From the NCBI GenBank assembly GCA_927439925.1, contig CAKMKF010000202.1, forward strand, positions 1 through 33,315: a DNA stretch of 33,315 nucleotides. The letters run 5' to 3'. This DNA comes from an uncultured Acholeplasmataceae bacterium (GTDB lineage: Bacteria; Bacillota_I; Bacilli_A; Acholeplasmatales; Acholeplasmataceae). A program made the translations under genes and the position numbers. Below, piece after piece: positions 26,331 to 33,315 of the stretch (position 1 is the stretch's first letter; each line of letters begins with the position of its first letter). The notes under the pieces were generated by a model. It was not told the origin of the DNA, ran no database searches, and worked only from the letters and a program-made list of their open reading frames with translations.

Positions 26331-27215
26331 CTACTTTATACCCGAATTGACCATCGTTGACATAACCTTACTTTGAAGGAATATGAAGATAATCAAGTTC
26401 GGTAAGAACATAATTAGAGATGCTACTGCACTCATACCAGCTCCTGCAACAACGTTGGAGGAGGCTGAAAGTGTCTGCATATAATACGCAAATGTTTTTA
26501 AACTATCGGTATTGACGTAGGTTGCTGATATACCTGCATCATTCCAAACCATTTGGAAGGATAGAATCGCGATGGTCGCGATTGCAGGCTTAATTAATGG
26601 AAGTATAATCTTCCAGTAAATCATAATACTTGATGCTCCATCTATTTTAGCAGCATCTAGTAATTCATTTGGAATTTGGTCGATAAATTGTTTGACTAGA
26701 AATAAACCAACCGGTATCGCGATGACTGGAATAATGTGAACCATAAAATTATCGATTAGACCAAGCTGTTCAATGATGATATATCTTGGAATAATAACTG
26801 CTGTACCAACAAACATCATTGCTAAGGTATTGATTTGTGAGATGACTCCTTTGATATGGAATTTTAATTTAGATAACGCATAACCAGTTATGGTTGCTAA
26901 AAAAATTGATAGAAAGACAACGACTGCTGTAATTAAAATACTATTGAAAAGATATCTTGTGACAGGAATACCTGTAGTCGTCGCTGTTTCAAATAATTCG
27001 AACATATTGTCTAATGTTGGTCTTCTAACGAAGAATCTTGGTGGGTATTCAATCAATTCATCAAATGGCTTAAATGCGTGATTAAAAATATATAAAAGTG
27101 GCATTAACATAAATGTAGCGATAGGAAGTACCATCAATAAAAATGGCATTTGTCCCCAACCAAAGCGAGTAGGATTAATTTTGATGGCTCTAAAATTTCT
27201 TATTTTTCTCATCAT
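26331..27215 (-). CDS. Sugar ABC transporter permease, MalG type (first pair)
   Basis: 294 residues with six predicted helices. The EAA loop is ELLDAAKIDGASSIMIYWKI followed by ILP, as in CUT1 MalG proteins; NHAFKPFDELIEYPP near the N-terminus is the usual periplasmic-loop motif. Two tandem ATGs (27215 and 27212) follow GGGGGAAT; the second has better spacing, so the protein may begin one residue later. It starts only 7 bases after the MalF-type partner and precedes the propeller-Yip1 gene. Confidence 0.94.
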   Translation of the reverse strand: MMRKIRNFRAIKINPTRFGWGQMPFLLMVLPIATFMLMPLLYIFNHAFKPFDELIEYPPRFFVRRPTLDNMFELFETATTTGIPVTRYLFNSILITAVVVFLSIFLATITGYALSKLKFHIKGVISQINTLAMMFVGTAVIIPRYIIIEQLGLIDNFMVHIIPVIAIPVGLFLVKQFIDQIPNELLDAAKIDGASSIMIYWKIILPLIKPAIATIAILSFQMVWNDAGISATYVNTDSLKTFAYYMQTLSASSNVVAGAGMSAVASLIMFLPNLIIFIFLQSKVMSTMVNSGIK

Positions 27216-27222
27216 ATTCCCC

Positions 27223-28173
27223 CTAATCTCTTTCCCCGAAGAATCTCCATGATAATCTACTGAAGAAATAAATAATCAGTAAAAGAACTAGAGATAATGC
27301 GGCAGCATAACCCATGTCATAACGAATAAATCCGTAATCTTCAATGTGGTTTACAATTAAGGATCCTGCATAGTTTGGTGTTGGATTGGACCCTGACAAG
27401 GAAACACCTAATGCACCAGCACTAAATGTACCTACAATGGCCATGACTGCACCAAATAGCATTTGGGGCTTCATGGCAGGTATAGTTATATAAATAACTT
27501 CTTGGAATCTTGAATTTAATCCGTCAATATAAGCAGCTTCATAAAGCTCTTGATCGACATTGAGAATACCTGCAAGCATCGCTAAGAATCCAATACCCAT
27601 AGACCCCCATAACGCGACAACTAACATAATGGTAAATAAATATTGAGGTGATTGTAAGAACGCGATAGGTTCTACAATCATTCCTAATTCTAGTAACATA
27701 TAGTTTAGATAACCAGATTCATCACCTGCAAAAAATACACGCCAAACGACTGTCATGGTAACACCCGCTGTCAGTGATGGAGAGTATAAAACGATAGCTA
27801 ATACTGTTCTTAGTTTATGGGGTAATTGAGCTAAAGCCCACGCCATAACAAATGATAAGATATATCCACCAGGACCTACAATGACTGCGAATTTAATCGT
27901 GTTCGGTAAGATATATTTCATAAATTCTTCGTCACTCGTTAACAAATAAATATAATTATTAAAACCAGTAAAGGTTGGAAATGAGACCATATCAAAGGTC
28001 GTAAATGATAGTATTATCGCCAACGCGATTGGGATAACAATGAACGCTAGAAATAAGATGATATACGGCAATGTGAAAAGATAAGCGGCTTTATCATCAT
28101 TTTTAAACTGCTTTTTTTCCAACTCTATAAACTTTTTAAATCTTAATTTTAAGGACTCTATTCTACTCATCAT
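27223..28173 (-). CDS. Sugar ABC transporter permease, MalF type (first pair)
   Basis: 316 residues. A basic N-terminus ([20 protein letters not shown]) precedes six transmembrane helices. The EAA loop is [20 protein letters not shown] followed by [23 protein letters not shown] and the N-terminal [14 protein letters not shown] are typical of CUT1 MalF proteins. It overlaps the end of the binding-protein fusion by 11 bases, which suggests the two work together. Tandem ATGs at 28173 and 28170 follow GAGGTGGT; either could be used. Confidence 0.94.
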   Translation of the reverse strand: MMSRIESLKLRFKKFIELEKKQFKNDDKAAYLFTLPYIILFLAFIVIPIALAIILSFTTFDMVSFPTFTGFNNYIYLLTSDEEFMKYILPNTIKFAVIVGPGGYILSFVMAWALAQLPHKLRTVLAIVLYSPSLTAGVTMTVVWRVFFAGDESGYLNYMLLELGMIVEPIAFLQSPQYLFTIMLVVALWGSMGIGFLAMLAGILNVDQELYEAAYIDGLNSRFQEVIYITIPAMKPQMLFGAVMAIVGTFSAGALGVSLSGSNPTPNYAGSLIVNHIEDYGFIRYDMGYAAALSLVLLLIIYFFSRLSWRFFGERD

Positions 28174-31132
28174 ACCACCTCAAGATTTCTTCAACTGTAG
28201 GTAGATTGAACGGTTTTAAGACATTTCCTCTACTATCTAGATAGCCAAACTCAACCATCTTTCTAGCAAGCTCACGATCAATCTTGATGAGTGCATCACT
28301 CACGGTGCTTCTTAAATTGGCATCATTGTAGACAACACTATTCCAAGTGTTACTGATTTCTCTTTCTACGATATAACTACCAGGAATTTTAGGTACTTCC
28401 TTTAAATGTGTCCATTGTTCTAATATGATATCTTGATGTGCTCTATTTAAACTTAACGATTCAAAAGCTTCAAGATTCGCTGTATTCCATATATATCTTG
28501 TTCCTAATGTATTTAATAAAGTATTCGAAAATAACACTTGAGTTTCTGTAGACATCCACCAACTGATAAACTCCCAAGCTTCTTCTTTCTTATCTGATTT
28601 TTCAAAGATGATAGACGCTTGTTGTGCTCCACCCATTGAGCGGTTGATAACAGTTTCCATCATATTGGTTTCCTCATTCATTTTTTCATGAGGAATACCA
28701 GGAACAAGTGCGATATCCCATAAACCACTAATATCACTTGCTGCATTGGTTAACTGCAAGTACATACCAAAATCACCAATACCAATTGGAATATCTCCAT
28801 ATCTAAAACTGTTAAAGAAACTTGGCACTTGGTAAGGCATGCTATATTCACGATATAAATCTGTCATAAAGGATAATGCTTGAACCGTATTTTCATCATC
28901 AATTGCAGCTCCAAAGCCATCATCTGCGTATATTTTACCTTCAAATTGATAGATTAAAGGTGCTGTTGAGTCAAAAGATTTTAAAGCAGATGATGAAGAT
29001 AGTGGAATATAAAAACTCATACCGTAACGTCTAAGTACTGGCAACATATCTAAAACATCTTGCCAAGTGTTTGGTACTTCTAAGTCTAGCTGATCTAGTA
29101 TATCTTTTCTATAGAATAAGACAAAGAAGTTTTCAGTTTCTGGTAGACCGTATAACTTATTGTCAAAAGTCATCGGAATCAGTTGTTCTGGATTGAACAC
29201 AGATATCGTTTGACTAAAACCATTAGCTTGACTCATGTCATATAGCATGCCACGCATGCCATATTCATTTGGAATCCATGCAGAAATACCTAAAGCAGCA
29301 TCTGGTTGTTGGTCTGCTGAATTAGCAAGTAGTAATTTTGAATCATCATTAATTAATGAAATTTTTACTTTAATACCTGTTTGATTGGTAAATTGATCAT
29401 CGGTTATCTTTTGAATCAAGTCAACATATTGTCTAGAACGATTTACCCAAATTTCTAATTCATCTGGATCTGCTTTTTCTGAATAAGACTGATCCACGAA
29501 TGATAGGAAAAAGCGAGAAATTGAAACACTTAAGCTTTTGAATAAATTTGGATTTGCATTTGGTAGATCATCTAAATCAGAATGGATAAAAATCGCGTCT
29601 AATATTAAAGGTTGTTTGATGATATTGTCAAATTGATTAGATATCAGTTGTACAGCACTAGAAGAACCTGTTGATAATAAAGTTAATCTTCTAGGCAACT
29701 CATTGATATCACTTTGAATTGTTACAATCTTTTGTTTTGCTGCTTCTATATCTCTAACAATTTGTGCAGTTCGATTGAAACCATATAATGCTCTAATCAC
29801 GTCTTTAACTTCATCAAGTTCTTCGATCCATCTTGCTAAATCATCATTTAAACTAGGAAAATAATCGAGCATTTCCCAATCAATACCACGGTCTGTATTA
29901 TTTCTAGTCAGCTTTGTAACATCTAAACCGAGTGCACTCATTTCAGAAGTGATCATTCTTAATTTTTCTAGTGTAGATGAAAATAAAGAACTATCGACTT
30001 CTAAAGTGATTTCATCACCTGGTTCTAAATAAACCTTGATCTTTTCTTGATCAATTGTCATCAATGTCGCGTTTTGCCAATTTCTATCATAGGAAATTGG
30101 TAAATGCTTCGCTTCCTCAAAAGGAATTTCACCATTGATATAAAGTGTTCGATAGGATGTAGCATTTTGTCTTAACATTTGAGCGCGAAGCGTAATGTAA
30201 TACCATCCTGAATTTTCGATATCTACTACCCAAGTCACTGCATCTCCACCATTATCATAAGAATCAGTACCCAAGACGTTTAATTTCAATTTGGTCATAG
30301 AAAAAGGCTCAACCAAAGGATCTCTACTTGTTCCTCTAGCGATTGTAGATGAGTTTTTATAAATATTTTCTTCTGCTTCAATTCGAATAAATTCATTTGA
30401 AACTGGTTCATTGTAACTAGAAATATATTCATTATAGGTTATGTAGTTTTTCTTTGTTTCTACACGAACCTCTTTAAGCATCAAGCTTCCTGATATCTTT
30501 TCAATCTCAATGGTATTATTACCCTCTTCGAGATAGAAACCTAATCCTTCTTGATACAGTTTTCTTGTATCTCTAATTAAGACATCTTGATAGATATCAA
30601 CTGTCTCTTGAGCGATACTTACATCGTTGCCATAACGATCAGTCCCTAAATCTGTTGCTGATTCTCGCCAAAGTGTAGGTAGTGTTATTTGTGATGCCTC
30701 ATAATAAGGGGATTCTTCTGCTCCATTCAGCTTTACTGCTAATCCAATTGGAATATGGGTATTTGATAGTGATTTATAATTTAAATGTATGTAATAAAGT
30801 CCAGCATTGTCAATATTTAAATTGATAAAAATACTAGAATCCTCGACCCATTCAAAATTCATTTGGTCACTTTCAAGCTCCTCGTTATCAGGCAATACAA
30901 AATCCACTGCTTGTATACTTATCGATACATCAGTGCTTGGTTCTAAAACGTTATATTCACTCAAATACTTTGAGTAATGATTTTCTAAGTAAATATTTTC
31001 GAGAGTGCTTAGTGTAGGTGTAGGAGATTCTTTTGGTGTGAATACACCAGCAAGCCCCAAAATAGCAAATGAGGAAACAAGCAAAATCAATGATATCGTC
31101 ACAATTTTTTTCATTTTCGGTGTTATTTTCAT
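28163..31132 (-). CDS. Solute-binding protein fused to carbohydrate-binding-like domains
   Basis: 989 residues from the ATG at 31132, preferred because GGAG lies 6 bases upstream; the in-frame ATG at 31144 has no ribosome-binding site. A hydrophobic segment (about 8-30, no lipobox Cys) exports or anchors the protein. Two beta-sandwich segments follow, each with a 'W/L-x-x-I-D-N-A/S-G-x-Y-Y-I' pattern: [17 protein letters not shown] and [17 protein letters not shown], resembling galactose-binding/CBM-like folds. A helical linker occupies about 400-530. A CUT1-type binding domain completes the protein ([72 protein letters not shown]). Normal binding proteins are about 400-500 residues. Carbohydrate binding by the extra domains is inference. 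Confidence 0.85.
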   Translation of the reverse strand: MKITPKMKKIVTISLILLVSSFAILGLAGVFTPKESPTPTLSTLENIYLENHYSKYLSEYNVLEPSTDVSISIQAVDFVLPDNEELESDQMNFEWVEDSSIFINLNIDNAGLYYIHLNYKSLSNTHIPIGLAVKLNGAEESPYYEASQITLPTLWRESATDLGTDRYGNDVSIAQETVDIYQDVLIRDTRKLYQEGLGFYLEEGNNTIEIEKISGSLMLKEVRVETKKNYITYNEYISSYNEPVSNEFIRIEAEENIYKNSSTIARGTSRDPLVEPFSMTKLKLNVLGTDSYDNGGDAVTWVVDIENSGWYYITLRAQMLRQNATSYRTLYINGEIPFEEAKHLPISYDRNWQNATLMTIDQEKIKVYLEPGDEITLEVDSSLFSSTLEKLRMITSEMSALGLDVTKLTRNNTDRGIDWEMLDYFPSLNDDLARWIEELDEVKDVIRALYGFNRTAQIVRDIEAAKQKIVTIQSDINELPRRLTLLSTGSSSAVQLISNQFDNIIKQPLILDAIFIHSDLDDLPNANPNLFKSLSVSISRFFLSFVDQSYSEKADPDELEIWVNRSRQYVDLIQKITDDQFTNQTGIKVKISLINDDSKLLLANSADQQPDAALGISAWIPNEYGMRGMLYDMSQANGFSQTISVFNPEQLIPMTFDNKLYGLPETENFFVLFYRKDILDQLDLEVPNTWQDVLDMLPVLRRYGMSFYIPLSSSSALKSFDSTAPLIYQFEGKIYADDGFGAAIDDENTVQALSFMTDLYREYSMPYQVPSFFNSFRYGDIPIGIGDFGMYLQLTNAASDISGLWDIALVPGIPHEKMNEETNMMETVINRSMGGAQQASIIFEKSDKKEEAWEFISWWMSTETQVLFSNTLLNTLGTRYIWNTANLEAFESLSLNRAHQDIILEQWTHLKEVPKIPGSYIVEREISNTWNSVVYNDANLRSTVSDALIKIDRELARKMVEFGYLDSRGNVLKPFNLPTVEEILRWYDE

Positions 31133-31152
31133 CTGTTTCTCCATTCAAGAAT

Positions 31153-31188
31153 GTGTGAAAAGGAATCCAAATGGACTCCTTTTCTCAC
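31153..31188 (-). other. Intercistronic hairpin after the binding-lipoprotein gene
   Basis: GTGAGAAAAGGAGTCC pairs with GGATTCCTTTTCACAC (16 positions, one mismatch and one G-U) around an ATTT loop, 12 bases after the stop of the binding-protein gene. No T-run follows, so it is not a standard terminator. An mRNA-stabilising or processing element that raises the binding protein above the membrane genes is likely, as with malE-malF in E. coli. Confidence 0.7.
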
Positions 31189-31199
31189 GAGTCTTTATT

Positions 31200-32666
31200 T
31201 TATTTATTTCCTAAAGCAGTTTCAAATTCATCATTGGCTTCTGTATAAAGAGCATTTGCTCTAGTATTCAATTGAACACGAATATCAGCTAATGCCACTT
31301 CTCCAGCCATTAATTTAGTCATAATATCAGACATCTTATTTTCAGCATCATAAGTTCCTGAATATCTTGCAGCAATATATCCTGGTAAGTATTTAGGAGG
31401 TTCTACGATAAATGTACCTGTTTCAATAATTGTTCTTAATCCTGTAAATGTAGGATATAGTTCAAAATAAGCATCAAGTAATTCTACATCATTTTGGATT
31501 GGTGCGAAATTGACCTGTGAAATACCAGGAACAGTTTCTGATAACTCAACACGCTTTAAATAACCATCTTTACCAAATCCCATCCATTTAGAAAGTAAAT
31601 AAGCTTCTTCTGGATGTTCTGTGTTCGATGCAATCGTATAAAAGTCAGCAACGATTGGTACACGCTTGTTTCCACCTACAACTGGAGTTCCGATAAATTC
31701 AAGATCCCAACTGTATTGACCACTATTGATATTGGCTTGCATCCAACCAAAATCCCATGAATAGAACCATTTCGCTAAAATGTTACCATTATTGAATGGA
31801 TCACCTTCAGGGAAAATATTTCCGATTTCTATCGTTGAATCTTCAGCACCAGCAGCATCATACAACGCTTCTAATACATAGGTTTGATCTGTTCTTAATG
31901 TTCTATATGTTTCCATAGTTGTTGTAAATTCTGTTGAATTCAAATTGAATCCAGAATCAGAAAGGGTAAACCAACGATAATTTGTATTCAGTTGTGCAGG
32001 ATACCAGTGAATGATATGTTCAATACCTTCTAAACCTACAACACCTGTATTGTTATTGGATGCATGATTTGCAGCAGCCTTCGTTAAACTCAAGAATTCT
32101 GTCATTGTAGAATCAATGGTAGGAAAATCTTGACCTTGACGATCATATAAAGTTTCATTAACAACATAACCAGCATAGTGAACAGCATTTGGAATTGCCA
32201 TCACTTTAGAATCGTATGTTGCTACACCTCTAATATCTTCACTCACATTCAAATATTCAGGATCAGCATTTGCGACTGTAGTTAAATTATAAGCCCAGTC
32301 ATTAATGATATAAAAAGGAATATTGTCTGCTTGAAAGACATCAGGAAGTGTTTGAGTTGATGCTCTAGCTGCTAAAAATTCATTCCATCCCAAATCATCA
32401 TTTGTTCCTGGAATTTTAGGTCTTTCAATAATTTCAACTTTAATATTTGGATATTTTTCTTCAAAAGCTTCAATCATTAAACGTTGCATATTAGGTTCTT
32501 CAGAATCAGGAGATCCTAAATCCCAAGAAGCGTAAGTAATCGTTACTTGTCCATCTACCGGTATCGTTGGATCAACAGTAGGTTCTACAGTTGGTGTAGA
32601 ATCACCACAAGCAACCAAAACCAATGCAAATAAAATGATGGAAACCAGCATTAATATTTTTTTCAT
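31200..32666 (-). CDS. Sugar ABC transporter solute-binding lipoprotein
   Basis: 488 residues from the ATG encoding MKKILMLVSI; GAGGAAAAATT precedes it, whereas the longer reading needs TTG. The lipobox LVAC puts the lipidated Cys at 20, followed by a Pro/Thr/Val linker (PTVEPTVDPTIPVDG). The mature part is a CUT1 binding protein: VTITYASWDLGSPDSEEPN, MIEAFEEKYPNIKVEIIERP, LPDVFQADNIPFYIIND, VMAIPNAVHYAGYVVNETLY and EEAYLLSKWMGFGKDG. It should capture oligosaccharides at the outer membrane face and deliver them to one of the permease pairs. Strong hairpins flank the gene on both sides, consistent with separate control of its abundance. Confidence 0.93.
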   Translation of the reverse strand: MKKILMLVSIILFALVLVACGDSTPTVEPTVDPTIPVDGQVTITYASWDLGSPDSEEPNMQRLMIEAFEEKYPNIKVEIIERPKIPGTNDDLGWNEFLAARASTQTLPDVFQADNIPFYIINDWAYNLTTVANADPEYLNVSEDIRGVATYDSKVMAIPNAVHYAGYVVNETLYDRQGQDFPTIDSTMTEFLSLTKAAANHASNNNTGVVGLEGIEHIIHWYPAQLNTNYRWFTLSDSGFNLNSTEFTTTMETYRTLRTDQTYVLEALYDAAGAEDSTIEIGNIFPEGDPFNNGNILAKWFYSWDFGWMQANINSGQYSWDLEFIGTPVVGGNKRVPIVADFYTIASNTEHPEEAYLLSKWMGFGKDGYLKRVELSETVPGISQVNFAPIQNDVELLDAYFELYPTFTGLRTIIETGTFIVEPPKYLPGYIAARYSGTYDAENKMSDIMTKLMAGEVALADIRVQLNTRANALYTEANDEFETALGNK

Positions 32667-32703
32667 AATTTTTCCTCGTTTCTTCAATAATTAAACATAA
32701 AAC

Positions 32704-32756
32704 CTAAAAATTGCGAGCAGTTGCAAAACTAAACACTAAGCCACTAGCTCGCAATT
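32704..32756 (-). terminator. Intercistronic terminator or attenuator hairpin
   Basis: AATTGCGAGC (32747-32756) and GCTCGCAATT (32709-32718) form a perfect 10-bp stem with a 28-base loop, followed by TTTTAGG on the minus strand. It lies after the stop of the repeat protein and before the binding-protein gene, so it may partly terminate transcription or stabilise the upstream message. The long loop and broken T-run make full termination uncertain. Confidence 0.65.
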
Positions 32757-32784
32757 CAATTAGATTCTTTTTACTTAATTTTTT

Positions 32785-33315
32785 TTATGCTCCTGCTTCG
32801 TAGGAAACAGTTGCAGATACGATTTCAAATGTACCAGTTAAGCTTCCATTAATTGGATCAACAAAGATCAATACATTCATTGGAGTCGTTGTAAGTGTAA
32901 ATGTTAGAGTCTGTTCTAATCCATCAAATGTTACTGTTTGTTCATAAGCACCACTGTCATTTGGTTTAATAATAAGTTGCTTACCAACTTCACCTTTAAC
33001 AACCATAGTGATTGTGTTATGGTTTGCAAGATTATCTGTAAATGTATATTTCATAAATGCCCAAGCTTGTTCAGAAGTCTTTGTATAAGTAACTACATTC
33101 TTACCTTCTGTAGGTGTAAATGTGTAGATTCCACCATCGTTATCAACCCAACCTTGAGTAAATAAAACATCTACTTCTTGGTCGATTGGAGCTGGTTCAA
33201 CATAAGATAGCTTCGTTGAAACGATTTCAAATGAACCTGTTAAACTACCAAGAACTGGATCAACAAATATCAAAATCTTAACAGGAGTGTCTGTAAGTGT
33301 AAAGACTAATGTTTG
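32785..33315 (-). CDS. Surface protein with tandem beta-sandwich repeats, C-terminal part
   Basis: The frame is open from the window edge (33315) to the stop, giving at least 176 residues; the true start is outside the window. QTLVFTLTDTPVKILIFVDP at the edge and QTLTFTLTTTPMNVLIFVDP further on are the same segment in two successive copies, 134 residues apart. Each copy ends with GSLTG(S/T)FEIVS. The complete last copy (DVLFTQGWVDNDGGIYTFTP, WAFMKYTFTD, ITMVVKGEVGKQLIIKPND) has the profile of a jelly-roll carbohydrate-binding domain with aromatic residues in the strands. It ends in EAGA with no anchor at the C-terminus. Upstream of the binding proteins in the same direction, it is probably a secreted glycan-binding protein or enzyme of the same locus. 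The N-terminal domain cannot be seen. Confidence 0.7.
   Translation of the reverse strand, partial: QTLVFTLTDTPVKILIFVDPVLGSLTGSFEIVSTKLSYVEPAPIDQEVDVLFTQGWVDNDGGIYTFTPTEGKNVVTYTKTSEQAWAFMKYTFTDNLANHNTITMVVKGEVGKQLIIKPNDSGAYEQTVTFDGLEQTLTFTLTTTPMNVLIFVDPINGSLTGTFEIVSATVSYEAGA
32788..33315 (-). repeat. Tandem coding repeat, period 402 bases
   Basis: Equivalent Gln codons at 33313-33315 and 32911-32913 mark two copies of a 134-codon unit. One copy is complete and one is cut by the window edge. The copies have diverged, so this is an old duplication of a domain. Confidence 0.75.

Noticed and set aside
1-33315. CRISPR arrays, insertion sequences, tRNA or rRNA genes and phage genes
   Set aside because: I saw no regularly spaced repeats, transposase motifs or tRNA/rRNA-like sequences on reading either strand; short tRNAs were not searched for by computation.
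1-33315. Mycoplasma-type code with TGA read as Trp
   Set aside because: Several genes stop at TGA exactly where family members end, and Trp codons in conserved motifs are TGG.

Overview
The window is AT-rich, and almost every gene lies on the minus strand, so transcription runs mainly from right to left. TGA is used as a stop (for example at the ends of smpB, the 22.1 kb membrane-anchored protein gene and the 21.2 kb permease gene), and Trp is written TGG. With the conserved alaS-ruvX and rnr-smpB neighbourhoods, a T-box leader, PT-rich lipoprotein linkers and a reduced Gram-positive style of gene content, this points to a low-GC Firmicutes/Tenericutes organism that uses the standard code. 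An Acholeplasma-like or Izemoplasma-like mollicute is my best guess, but this is inference from style only.

Region 1 (1-9.5 kb) is mostly core genome. It holds a partial plus-strand DUF1292 gene that runs tail-to-tail into ruvX, then alaS with a complete T-box leader. Next is a secreted GLUG-repeat protein whose leader carries a c-di-GMP-I (GEMM) riboswitch and a hairpin terminator. After that comes a tightly packed operon rnr-smpB-patatin phospholipase-PAP2 phosphatase-ElaA acetyltransferase.

Region 2 (9.5-33.3 kb) is one large carbohydrate locus. In transcription order it encodes: a partial protein with about 134-residue tandem beta-sandwich repeats; a lipoprotein solute-binding protein; a second, about 990-residue solute-binding protein fused to carbohydrate-binding-like domains; a permease pair; a beta-propeller/TPR/Yip1-like membrane protein; a large membrane-anchored DUF5696-like protein; a second permease pair; and a secreted lipoprotein of the GH144 (Glycoamylase, PF10091) family. 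After an internal promoter with a LacI-type operator come a second GH144-like enzyme without a signal peptide, a GH13 alpha-glucosidase, a LacI regulator, a GH3 beta-glucosidase and a GH94 phosphorylase, closed by a strong terminator.

GH144 plus a long GH94 phosphorylase plus GH3 is the signature of beta-1,2-glucan (sophoro-oligosaccharide) use. The Listeria lin1839 (1,2-beta-oligoglucan phosphorylase)/lin1840 (GH3) cluster is the nearest characterised analogue. My model is that the surface GH144 cuts beta-1,2-glucan, the binding proteins and the two importers bring in oligosaccharides (the ATPase is not in the window), and the cytosolic GH144, GH94 and GH3 convert them to glucose and glucose 1-phosphate. 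The accessory DUF5696-like and propeller-Yip1 proteins between the two permease pairs have no known function and are the most likely part of an undescribed system.
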